From: Bacteroidota bacterium
Lineage (GTDB): Bacteria > Bacteroidota > Bacteroidia > Bacteroidales > Bacteroidaceae
Length of the DNA: 23,801 bases
Direction of reading: 5' to 3'
Assembly: GCA_023458215.1 (NCBI GenBank)
Contig: JAEXAJ010000228.1
Coordinates: 1-23,801, forward strand
A program made the position numbers and the translations under genes. Below the pieces are notes generated by a model, which did not search any database, was not told the origin of the DNA, and worked only from the letters and a program-made list of their open reading frames with translations. Positions within the stretch are counted from its first letter, which is position 1. Each line of letters opens with the position of its first letter. Positions 16,717 through 23,554 of this stretch are shown here, piece by piece.

Positions 16717-17393
16717 TTTATAAAAGGAACGTAATCAAAAGTATAGGTAGTAACCTTGCCGGAATAGGTAAGTAAACTGAAATGAATGGTTACCGACCGT
16801 ATTTCGTTTGCTGCATATTGTTGCAGAGGCACTGAGAGGTAAGCTCGTTGAGTGTAAGCTTGCACATCGTTGCCGGCATCATGGTAAAGCGTCAAGTACA
16901 CTTCACTTTTCCCGGTTTCGGTATTTGTGATAACTTCGTCTTCGATAAAGCCGAACTGGTGTTTCCCATTTTGTGCCTTTACTTCCAATGTTATGTTCAG
17001 GTAATTCAGCCCCATCCAGATACCGAGTATATCAGCCGGATCTTTCTTGACCCCATCCTTGAACTTTTCGGCGGGCATGGGCAAAGGCGAAACTGCATTT
17101 AGCGAAGCATACAACTTTACTCCCTCGGTGCCATCGGGAGACACTATCTTGCCATAGTTCGAAACAATACGAATTGAAGAATTCGCATTGATGTGGATGT
17201 TCGAGGCATCCGCTACAATGGAATAGGTCGTTCCCTCGTCGGTCAAAATGGATTTTAAATCACCTTTCTCATCCGAAAAAGCAGTCAGGTATTCCAGTTT
17301 TACATCCGGATAATGATATTCATCGTCACCGCAGGCCGTCAGTAAACAGATCAATAAAGGCAAAAAACACCAGTTATACTTAGCTTTTATCAT
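16713..17393 (-). CDS. NigD-like lipoprotein
   Basis: A 226-residue secreted lipoprotein: hydrophobic segment ending LLTAC, then GDDEYHYPDV with acidic residues as in a Bacteroidetes surface-export signal. The rest is beta-rich, with a small N-terminal domain (about 35-95, including TYSIVADASNIHI) and a C-terminal beta sandwich (about 100-226). I recognise this as the NigD-like pattern, named after a gene in the Prevotella nigrescin cluster, but the function is not known and no bacteriocin genes are nearby. It lies 31 bp after the acyltransferase gene and overlaps the rhodanese gene by 4 bp. Confidence 0.65.
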   Translation of the reverse strand: MIKAKYNWCFLPLLICLLTACGDDEYHYPDVKLEYLTAFSDEKGDLKSILTDEGTTYSIVADASNIHINANSSIRIVSNYGKIVSPDGTEGVKLYASLNAVSPLPMPAEKFKDGVKKDPADILGIWMGLNYLNITLEVKAQNGKHQFGFIEDEVITNTETGKSEVYLTLYHDAGNDVQAYTQRAYLSVPLQQYAANEIRSVTIHFSLLTYSGKVTTYTFDYVPFIK

Positions 17394-17424
17394 TCTCTAT
17401 ATTCTTTTAATCTGAATAACAAAT

Positions 17425-18567
17425 TCAGGCATTCGTTGCTGCCAAATAGTTCTTCAGAGGGTTAGCATACATTTGTAACATCTTCTCACGCAGGAAAGCC
17501 GTATCTTTATCGGGAATCTCAATACGTGCTAACTGCTGTTCAAGATATGCCAGGAAGTGCTGCTTGTCTTCGGTTGTATAATGCCGGGAGAAAATATCAT
17601 TACCCTCAAGAAGGTCGCACGCAATATAATTGTTCGGATAGATACGGTAGTTAGCATGAATACGCTTGTCTATCACAGCGGAGATACGGGAAAATAGTTC
17701 CGGTTTGGATAGTGAACGATCCATCTGTTGCAACGCGTCGTTGATACAGGTAGCAGCCTGGAAGTGTACATGTCCTTTAAATCCAAAGAGGCCGATTTGC
17801 ATACTTTTCAAATCATCCGCAGTACTCTTCTTATATTCAGGAATGTCACGCTTCAACTGAAACTCCCATGCTTTGAGGAAATCACAAGGATCGTACTCGT
17901 ATGAAATAGCCAGCGGAGCAATATTCATCTCCATCAGTCGGTCGATGATTTCTCCTTCACCGCCTATTGCCAACATCTTCAGCACGCTATCTTGTGTGAG
18001 GTCATTGGAATCTTTGGCACGCCCTTCACGCTGGGCTATCCAAATAGACTGCTTCTTCTCTTTAATCGTATAGTGCATATAGCGCGACATACGTGCCGAT
18101 GACTCAAGCATCTGACGCATCGGCAACCCGCGTTGAACGATAAATGACTTATTGACACGTACCAGTTTCTTGATCCAAGGGTAAACCAGCAAATTATCAC
18201 CAATCGCAATTTCCACAGTATCCATTCCCTGATCTACTAAAAGAATAGACAGGAAACCGGAGTCCAGAATAATATCACGATGATTGGAAATGTAGGTGTA
18301 AGCCGCTTTCTTATCCTCTAAGGCCGTATGGTCGAGCGTTAATCCATTGGAAGCTTCTTTAGCAATCTTCCACAAAAGACCGTAGCAGAAGGTTTTTTGG
18401 AAATCGAGCTTACTTTTACAGGCACGCATCTTTTGCGCAATCATCTCAAAAGGTACTCCAGGCATCACTGTAGTAGTTACAGCCTGAAAAGCCGGATCGG
18501 CAATCAGTTCCTCAAATATTTGAGGAAGCTCCTCGTCATGATAAGGACGGATTTCATCAAATTCCAT
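17425..18567 (-). CDS. PlsB/PlsC-type acyltransferase
   Basis: A 380-residue cytoplasmic or peripheral membrane protein with the four glycerolipid acyltransferase blocks in order. Block I is YISNHRDIILDSGFL with the catalytic His and a following Asp. Block II is VNKSFIVQRGLPMRQ. Block III is IAQREGRAKDSND. Block IV is IAPLAISYEYDP. Members usually acylate glycerol-3-phosphate or its lyso product. In block I the His-Asp spacing to the second Asp is five residues rather than the usual four, so substrate and mechanism are less certain. It follows ddl across a palindromic repeat and precedes two lipoprotein genes. Confidence 0.8.
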   Translation of the reverse strand: MEFDEIRPYHDEELPQIFEELIADPAFQAVTTTVMPGVPFEMIAQKMRACKSKLDFQKTFCYGLLWKIAKEASNGLTLDHTALEDKKAAYTYISNHRDIILDSGFLSILLVDQGMDTVEIAIGDNLLVYPWIKKLVRVNKSFIVQRGLPMRQMLESSARMSRYMHYTIKEKKQSIWIAQREGRAKDSNDLTQDSVLKMLAIGGEGEIIDRLMEMNIAPLAISYEYDPCDFLKAWEFQLKRDIPEYKKSTADDLKSMQIGLFGFKGHVHFQAATCINDALQQMDRSLSKPELFSRISAVIDKRIHANYRIYPNNYIACDLLEGNDIFSRHYTTEDKQHFLAYLEQQLARIEIPDKDTAFLREKMLQMYANPLKNYLAATNA

Positions 18568-18590
18568 GTTCGTTATAAGTTATTAGTTAT

Positions 18591-18669
18591 AAATTATAAG
18601 CTATGAGTTATAAGTTTGCTGCGCAATCACACCGCACGGTAATAACTTATAACTCATAACTTATAACTA
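18591..18669. repeat. Palindromic intergenic repeat between ddl and the acyltransferase
   Basis: Arms 18591-18616 and 18644-18669 are inverted copies matching at 23 of 26 positions, around a 27-base spacer with a GC-rich core (18617-18643). The arms consist of TTATAACTCATAAC-like words. The left side extends with more of the same words from about 18572. The ddl stop codon lies in the outer end of the right arm. A 22-base piece (18641-18662) recurs exactly at 23780-23801. Confidence 0.8.
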
Positions 18670-19641
18670 AAACCTGTTTTCTATTATATCTGTCATTACA
18701 TCTTTAATATCCAGTCCGGCGGCACGAACTTGCTGCGGAATGAAACTGGTGGCGGTCATGCCGGGGGTGGTATTCACTTCCAGCAGGTTGATTTTATCAC
18801 CGGCGGTGATGATATAATCCACGCGGATAATGCCGTATGCTCCCAAAATATCATAAATGGCTGAAGTAAGGGCTTGCACACGATCTCTGACTGAGTCGGC
18901 AATGCGGGCGGGGGTGATTTCATCTACCTGACCGTTGTATTTGGCATCGTAATCAAAGTACTCGTTGTGTGTCACTACTTCTGTGATAGGGAACACTACC
19001 GATTTATCTTTTGTTTTATAGCAGCCGCAAGTAATTTCCGTTCCGTCCATAAAAGCTTCTATTAATACCTCTTGAGCCTCTTCAAAAGCTTTGGCAATGG
19101 CCGGTTGTATCTGCTCTTTCGTTTTTACTTTCGTTACGCCGAAGCTGGAACCTCCCAAGCTGGGTTTGATGAAACAGGGTAAACCGATCTTTTCCAGTAC
19201 GTCTTCGTCGGAAACGCTTTGACCCTGACGTAGCAACAAAGACTCGGCAATACGTACTCCAAAGGCTTTGAGATATTGGTTGCAAGCAAACTTGTCGTAG
19301 GTAAGTGCGGCAGCAAGTACGCCGCAGCAAGAATAGGGGATGTGCAGCATATCGAAGTACCCCTGCAAACGACCGTCTTCACCGGGGGTACCGTGAATGG
19401 TGATATAGGCAAAGTCGAACTTCACCTTTTCAGTGCCAAGCATGAAGGAGAAGTCGTTACGGTCTACCGGAACTTTGCTCTCGTCGGGCAGTCGCACTTC
19501 CCAGCGGAGTCCTTCCATCTCTACAATGTAAAGGTTGTATTTTTCTTTATCGATAAAAGAGTAGATGCCCTGCGCACTGCGCAATGACACTACGAATTCG
19601 GAGGTATCGCCCCCGCATACAATGGCAATGGTACGTTTCAT
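18667..19641 (-). CDS. ddl: D-alanine--D-alanine ligase
   Basis: Ddl joins two D-alanines for the peptidoglycan stem using ATP. The 324-residue ATP-grasp protein shows IAIVCGGDTSEFVVSL at the N-terminus, ITIHGTPGEDGRLQGYFDM, CFIKPSLGGSSFGVTKV for nucleotide binding, and LLEVNTTPGMTATSFIPQQ near the end. Its ATG overlaps the rluD stop by 4 bp. With murI and uppS also in the window, three peptidoglycan precursor steps are encoded here. The downstream palindromic repeat may define the mRNA 3' end or protect it (inference). Confidence 0.96.
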   Translation of the reverse strand: MKRTIAIVCGGDTSEFVVSLRSAQGIYSFIDKEKYNLYIVEMEGLRWEVRLPDESKVPVDRNDFSFMLGTEKVKFDFAYITIHGTPGEDGRLQGYFDMLHIPYSCCGVLAAALTYDKFACNQYLKAFGVRIAESLLLRQGQSVSDEDVLEKIGLPCFIKPSLGGSSFGVTKVKTKEQIQPAIAKAFEEAQEVLIEAFMDGTEITCGCYKTKDKSVVFPITEVVTHNEYFDYDAKYNGQVDEITPARIADSVRDRVQALTSAIYDILGAYGIIRVDYIITAGDKINLLEVNTTPGMTATSFIPQQVRAAGLDIKDVMTDIIENRF

Positions 19642-20708
19642 TCTAATTCTCTGTTACTAATATAGCTTCTCCACTTATCTATCAGTTGGGTCATGTCGTC
19701 GGGCATTTCCGAGGTGAAGTACATTTCCTCGCCGGTGGCGGGATGTACAAACCCCAGCGTCATGGCGTGCAGTGCCTGCCGTGGACAAGTATCAAAGCAG
19801 TTGTTTACAAATTGTTTGTATTTGGCAAAGTGGGTTCCGCGAAGAATTTCGTGTCCACCATAGCGTTCGTCGTTGAAAAGGACATGTCCGATGTGCTTCA
19901 TATGCACACGGATTTGGTGGGTGCGCCCTGTTTCGAGGATGCACTCCACAAGAGTGACGTAGCCCAGACGTTCCAGCACCCGATAGTGGGTGACGGCGTG
20001 CTTGCCCTGATCGTCGGGCAGAACGGTCATCTGCATACGGTCTTTGGGGTTACGACCCAAATTGCCGATGATGGTACCTTCGTCTTGTTCTACATTTCCC
20101 CAAACTAAAGCACGATAGCGGCGTTTCGTGGTTTTGTTGAAGAACTGGTTGCCGAGGTTTGTCTTGGCATCAGGGGTCTTGGCTATGACTAAAAGGCCGG
20201 AAGTATCTTTGTCTATGCGATGCACAAGTCCCACATGCGGGTCATTGGCATCGTAATCGGGATTGTCTTTCATGTGCCAGGCTATGGCATTGACAAGTGT
20301 ACCGTGGTAATTACCGTGTCCGGGGTGTACTACCAGTCCGGCAGGCTTGTTTACTATCATGAGGTATTTGTCCTCATAGACAATGTTCAGGGGAATGTCT
20401 TCGGCAATAACTTCGTTTTCATAGCGCGGCCGATCCATCATTACCGTGATGATATCCAGCGGTTTCACTTTGTAACTGCTCTTTACAGGTTTGCCGTTTG
20501 CCATTACAAAACCTGCATCGGCTGCCTTCTGAATGCGGTTACGGGAAGCGTTCGTCAATCGGTCGAACAAGTATTTGTCCACCCGTATCATCTCTTGCCC
20601 TCTATCTGCAACCACACGGAAGTGCTCGTAAAGCTGCGCTTCATCGCCGATAGGTTCTACATCGTCCAGTTCATCATTCTCTATGTCTTCCGGCAATTCT
20701 TCTATCAT
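19638..20708 (-). CDS. rluD: 23S rRNA pseudouridine synthase, RluD type
   Basis: A pseudouridine synthase of the RluA/RluD family. An S4 RNA-binding domain comes first (IRVDKYLFDRLTNASRNRIQ onward), then the catalytic domain with HRIDKDTSGLLVIAKT, whose Asp is the nucleophile. KPAGLVVHPGHGNYHGTL and ETGRTHQIRVHMKHIGH are also typical. The start at 20708 gives 356 residues with an acidic N-terminal tail (MIEELPEDIENDELDD). A longer frame from a TTG at 20765 would overlap the upstream gene and is less likely. The exact uridines modified cannot be read from the sequence. Confidence 0.93.
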   Translation of the reverse strand: MIEELPEDIENDELDDVEPIGDEAQLYEHFRVVADRGQEMIRVDKYLFDRLTNASRNRIQKAADAGFVMANGKPVKSSYKVKPLDIITVMMDRPRYENEVIAEDIPLNIVYEDKYLMIVNKPAGLVVHPGHGNYHGTLVNAIAWHMKDNPDYDANDPHVGLVHRIDKDTSGLLVIAKTPDAKTNLGNQFFNKTTKRRYRALVWGNVEQDEGTIIGNLGRNPKDRMQMTVLPDDQGKHAVTHYRVLERLGYVTLVECILETGRTHQIRVHMKHIGHVLFNDERYGGHEILRGTHFAKYKQFVNNCFDTCPRQALHAMTLGFVHPATGEEMYFTSEMPDDMTQLIDKWRSYISNRELE

Positions 20709-20755
20709 CTTTCTGTTTACGATTGAAGTTCGTTTAATTATTGATTGTCGATGGA

Positions 20756-21409
20756 TTAGAACCAAGATTCATCTGAAGCTGACTTTTCAGAAGTTGCCGG
20801 TTCTGCTACCTCTTCAGTAGAGTCCAGCCCCAAGGAGTCCGCTTCTTGTTGAAGTGCACCGCCATTTCCCACCATCAGGGTAAGGACAGAGCCTGTGGGA
20901 ACTTTATCTCCAATAGATAATTGGCGGCCTTTATACTTCACGCCATATACCCAATCCTTTTCTCCAGCTACATACTGTATCTGTGCAAGCTTGAAACCGG
21001 CAGCCAAGATGCGTGCCTCGGCTTGGCGCAGCGAACTGTTATCCGCTACATCGGGGACTGTTTGCAAAGGAATATTGAGAGCATTGATTGTAATATAGAT
21101 CGTACGGCCTTCTTTCACCTTCTGCCCGGCAGCCGGATTATATTCAAGAATGGAACCGGCGGGCAACGTTTTAACGTAACTGGAATCGGAAACGATGCAA
21201 GTCAGCCCATGATTGCGGAAGATTTTCTCAGCTTCTTCTACTCCCATTCCTTTAACATCGGGCACAACTACTGCCTCGCCATGCCGGGTATATATATCCA
21301 AGCCTTTCAGCACAACGAATATTAATACGAAAACCACAACGACCATGGCGATGATGTTCGCCCAGAAGTATTTATTTTGTCGGAAAGAAAAAAACTCTTT
21401 TATTGTCAT
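20756..21409 (-). CDS. PASTA-domain membrane protein
   Basis: A 217-residue single-pass membrane protein: short cytoplasmic N-terminus, one transmembrane helix at about residues 18-36, then two PASTA domains (about 48-110 with VVVPDVKGMGVEEAEKIF, and about 117-184 with QTVPDVADNSSLRQAEARIL), and an acidic C-terminal tail. PASTA domains often bind peptidoglycan or its precursors, mostly in Ser/Thr kinases and penicillin-binding proteins. Here there is no kinase or transpeptidase domain. The stop lies 47 bp ahead of the rluD ATG, and ddl follows rluD, so a cell-wall role is plausible but not proven. Confidence 0.85.
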   Translation of the reverse strand: MTIKEFFSFRQNKYFWANIIAMVVVVFVLIFVVLKGLDIYTRHGEAVVVPDVKGMGVEEAEKIFRNHGLTCIVSDSSYVKTLPAGSILEYNPAAGQKVKEGRTIYITINALNIPLQTVPDVADNSSLRQAEARILAAGFKLAQIQYVAGEKDWVYGVKYKGRQLSIGDKVPTGSVLTLMVGNGGALQQEADSLGLDSTEEVAEPATSEKSASDESWF

Positions 21410-21432
21410 AATCTGATAGCATTATTTTGAGG

Positions 21433-21440
21433 CAAAGATA
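21433..21440 (-). promoter_or_regulatory. Predicted promoter -7 element for PASTA-rluD-ddl
   Basis: The minus strand reads TATCTTTG, a TAnnTTTG match 23 bases ahead of the PASTA gene start. No TTTG at -33. Confidence 0.5.
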
Positions 21441-21492
21441 CAATTTTCGCTACAGAGTAACACAGCGTTCACATAGTTTTTATAAATAGCAA

Positions 21493-21533
21493 AAGAAAAA
21501 CCGCAAAGAAACTTCTCAGTCTCTTGCGGTTTT
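21493..21533 (-). terminator. rpmH terminator
   Basis: Between rpmH and the PASTA gene, a 10-base perfect arm pair (21497-21506 with 21524-21533) forms a stem rich in G-C in the middle, followed on the minus strand by a T-rich stretch. Confidence 0.8.
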
Positions 21534-21561
21534 CTTAATCTTTTCTACAAAAAGAGCAGGC

Positions 21562-21723
21562 TTATGCCTTCACTCCGTTGTATTCGTCAGAAACAGTCAG
21601 TTTCTTGCGGCCTTTTGCACGGCGCGATGCCAATACTCTACGACCATTAGCACTTGCCATTCTTTCACGGAAACCGTGTTTGTTTTTTCTCTTTCTGTTA
21701 GAGGGTTGAAATGTTCTTTTCAT
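21562..21723 (-). CDS. rpmH: 50S ribosomal protein bL34
   Basis: A 53-residue, very basic protein. It opens with [20 protein letters not shown] and contains [19 protein letters not shown], the standard bL34 sequence. The C-terminal tail ([14 protein letters not shown]) is longer than in E. coli, as is usual in Bacteroidetes. It is a component of the large ribosomal subunit. The gene has its own promoter and terminator. It diverges from efp. Confidence 0.98.
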   Translation of the reverse strand: MKRTFQPSNRKRKNKHGFRERMASANGRRVLASRRAKGRKKLTVSDEYNGVKA

Positions 21724-21766
21724 TACTATATCTTGTTTTATGTTATTATTCTACGTAATTGGGCTG

Positions 21767-21774
21767 CAAAAATA
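21767..21774 (-). promoter_or_regulatory. Predicted rpmH promoter -7 element
   Basis: The minus strand reads TATTTTTG, a TAnnTTTG match 43 bases ahead of the rpmH ATG. A CTTG sits close to the -33 position, a partial match. Confidence 0.55.
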
Positions 21775-21824
21775 GGTACTTTTTTCAAAATATCCAAGAG
21801 TTAAGTCTTTTTCTCTTAAAAGTT

Positions 21825-21856
21825 TTTGCGTTTTTTACTGATTTCCATTACTTTTG
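21825..21856 (+). promoter_or_regulatory. Predicted efp promoter
   Basis: TTTG (21825-21828) and TACTTTTG (21849-21856) are 24 bases apart between starts, a full two-element match. The 5' untranslated region is about 50 bases. Confidence 0.65.
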
Positions 21857-21915
21857 CACCCGCAAAGCTTATTTAAAGCGACTTACATCTATAATATATA
21901 ATAAAGAAAATTAGT

Positions 21916-22482
21916 ATGATTAATTCCCAAGACATTAAAATCGGGACTTGTATCCGTATGGACGGCAAGTTGTATTTCTGTATTGACTTCCTGCATGTAA
22001 AGCCGGGAAAAGGTAACACATTTATGCGTACCAAATTGAAAGACGTGGTAAACGGTTACGTACTGGAACGTCGCTTTAACATCGGTGAAAAGCTGGAAGA
22101 CGTACGTGTAGAACGCCGCCCTTACCAGTTCTTATATAAAGAAGGTGAAGATTATATCTTTATGAATCAGGAAACTTTTGACCAACACCCCATTGCACAC
22201 GACTTGATTAACGGCGTTGACTTCCTGCTCGAAGGTATGGTTTTAGAAGTGGTGTCAGACGCTACTACCGAAACTGTTCTTTATGCCGATATGCCTATCA
22301 AAGTTCAGATGAAGGTTACTTATACTGAACCGGGATTGAAAGGTGATACTGCAACCAACACTCTGAAGCCTGCTACTGTAGAATCCGGAGCAACTGTACG
22401 CGTTCCTTTGTTTATCAACGAAGGCGAAACAATTGAAATCGACACTCGTGACAGTTCTTACGTTGGTCGTGTAAAAGCATAA
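21916..22482 (+). CDS. efp: Elongation factor P
   Basis: EF-P helps ribosomes through consecutive prolines. The 188-residue length and the three-domain beta layout are normal. The loop tip HVKPGKGNTF carries Lys32, the position modified in many bacteria. I see no modification enzyme in the window. The C-terminal signature GLKGDTATNTLKPATVESG and VPLFINEGETIEIDTRDSSY match the family. It is a single gene with its own promoter and a strong terminator. Confidence 0.97.
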   Translation: MINSQDIKIGTCIRMDGKLYFCIDFLHVKPGKGNTFMRTKLKDVVNGYVLERRFNIGEKLEDVRVERRPYQFLYKEGEDYIFMNQETFDQHPIAHDLINGVDFLLEGMVLEVVSDATTETVLYADMPIKVQMKVTYTEPGLKGDTATNTLKPATVESGATVRVPLFINEGETIEIDTRDSSYVGRVKA

Positions 22483-22509
22483 GAAGTATTTCTTAGAACA
22501 AATATAGGA

Positions 22510-22545
22510 GACACCCGGACGCTACGAACGTCCGGGTGTCTTTTT
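22510..22545 (+). terminator. efp terminator
   Basis: A 12-bp perfect G/C-rich stem (22510-22521 with 22529-22540), a 7-base loop and five Ts: a textbook intrinsic terminator 27 bp after the efp stop. Confidence 0.92.
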
Positions 22546-22600
22546 ATTAAATAAGGCAAATCGATGATGTGTTTAGAGTAAACAGATTATTTGCTCGGCT

Positions 22601-22651
22601 GGAACGTATCATGCGTTCCTAGCGCCAAACAAGAGACTTCAGTCTCTCGTT
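22601..22651. repeat. Two adjacent short hairpins
   Basis: The first is a 19-base palindrome (22601-22619), GGAACG against CGTTCC, extended inward with one mismatched pair. The second has AGAGACT (22632-22638) and AGTCTCT (22641-22647) with a two-base loop, extended outward by AAC and GTT. No T run follows either, so they are not simple terminators. Confidence 0.5.
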
Positions 22652-22836
22652 CGTTAATCTTATGTATATCTGCTCTTGACAACAAAGAGCCAATTCGGCT
22701 TCCTCGTCATTAAATAAAACTTTATTCGGATGAATCAACTCTCCAAATTTCATCGAATTTGCGTTAACCTAGCAATACTTAAAAAAAGTTGGTACGTAAA
22801 TGGGGGTTTAGTTTTCGTCCTACCCGAGATGTATCC

Positions 22837-22921
22837 GAACTGTACCCGCTCCGCTATTTGTCTGCCTAGAGGGTATCCTAAGCAGACAAATAGCGGAGTA
22901 ATAGCGGAGCAGGTGTAGTTC
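22837..22921. repeat. Large inverted repeat with two alternative right arms
   Basis: A left arm, 22849-22865, pairs perfectly over 17 bp with 22882-22898. A shifted left arm, 22837-22858, pairs over 22 positions (19 matches) with 22900-22921. The two structures share 22849-22858 and cannot form together. The word AATAGCGGAG is duplicated in the right half. Weak extension of the second pairing continues to about 22826 and 22931. Confidence 0.7.
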
Positions 22922-23154
22922 AGGCATCTCCAGGTGTTATGCTTCAACTTATTTTTTAAGTGTTACATAGTGCTACTAATTCATGTTCTTAGTTTTTCCG
23001 TCCTTTCGCATCCTCTTACCTGCGCGCGCATATATAATAATGTGTCCTTGTTCTTCTTTGTTTTCTGTCTTTAAAAAACCTGCTATAAAACATGTTTAGT
23101 TATCAGTTAGTTACAACTTAATTTGAAATAAATATGAAAAAAGAGATAGATATA

Positions 23155-23186
23155 TTTGGTGTGTGTTATTAAAAGCCCTACTTTTG
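23155..23186 (+). promoter_or_regulatory. rRNA-type promoter P1
   Basis: TTTG at 23155-23158 and TACTTTTG at 23179-23186, 24 bases apart, followed by GCATCCGCTTT. First of three tandem copies with the same downstream wording. Confidence 0.75.
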
Positions 23187-23333
23187 CATCCGCTTTCGAG
23201 AACGAGAGCAGCGTTGGTTTGACATTCTGACAGGAAACGGTGTAAGAGCCCTATCATTTTTCTCTTCTTTGCTAGTATTTTGCTTAGTAAAGTCCGGTAA
23301 GAAAAAGAAAAATGAAAAAAAACTTCGAAATAA

Positions 23334-23366
23334 TTTGGAGTATATAACTTAAAGTTTTTACCTTTG
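23334..23366 (+). promoter_or_regulatory. rRNA-type promoter P2
   Basis: TTTG at 23334-23337 and TACCTTTG at 23359-23366, 25 bases apart, preceded by AACTTCGAAATAATTTGGAG and followed by GCACCCGCTTTT. The upstream wording recurs almost unchanged at P3. Confidence 0.78.
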
Positions 23367-23521
23367 CACCCGCTTTTAAAAGGTTAAGAGCAACGACAAG
23401 TTGACATACTGATTAAGAAACGGTGTTCCGGGTAACTTTAAAGAATCTTTTTTCTTTTGCCTCCCTTTCGCAAAGAGAGACGACGAGTAAAAAGAAAAAA
23501 TAAAAAAAACTTCGAAAATAA

Positions 23522-23554
23522 TTTGGAAGATATACTTAAAAGTTCTTACCTTTG
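23522..23554 (+). promoter_or_regulatory. rRNA-type promoter P3
   Basis: TTTG at 23522-23525 and TACCTTTG at 23547-23554, 25 bases apart, followed by GCATCCGCTTTC. It is the promoter closest to the leader and has the same AAACTTCGAAAATAATTTGG upstream sequence as P2. Confidence 0.78.

Larger units (their letters stand above)
22546..23150. other. Gene-free region with inverted repeats upstream of the rRNA promoters
   Basis: No convincing protein gene or tRNA is visible in about 600 bp. The short open frames here lack starts, composition or similarity that I would trust. What can be seen is a palindrome at 22601-22619, a hairpin at 22628-22651 and a large inverted repeat at 22837-22921. The last 150 bp before P1 is AT-rich, as is usual upstream of strong promoters. 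Confidence 0.6.

Noticed and set aside
20709..20765. Extension of RluD to a TTG start
   Set aside because: It would overlap the upstream PASTA gene and adds residues not typical of RluD; the ATG at 20708 leads directly into the expected acidic tail.
22730..22947. Open frames on both strands across the large inverted repeat
   Set aside because: They arise from the repeat itself, and neither has a promoter or protein-like composition.
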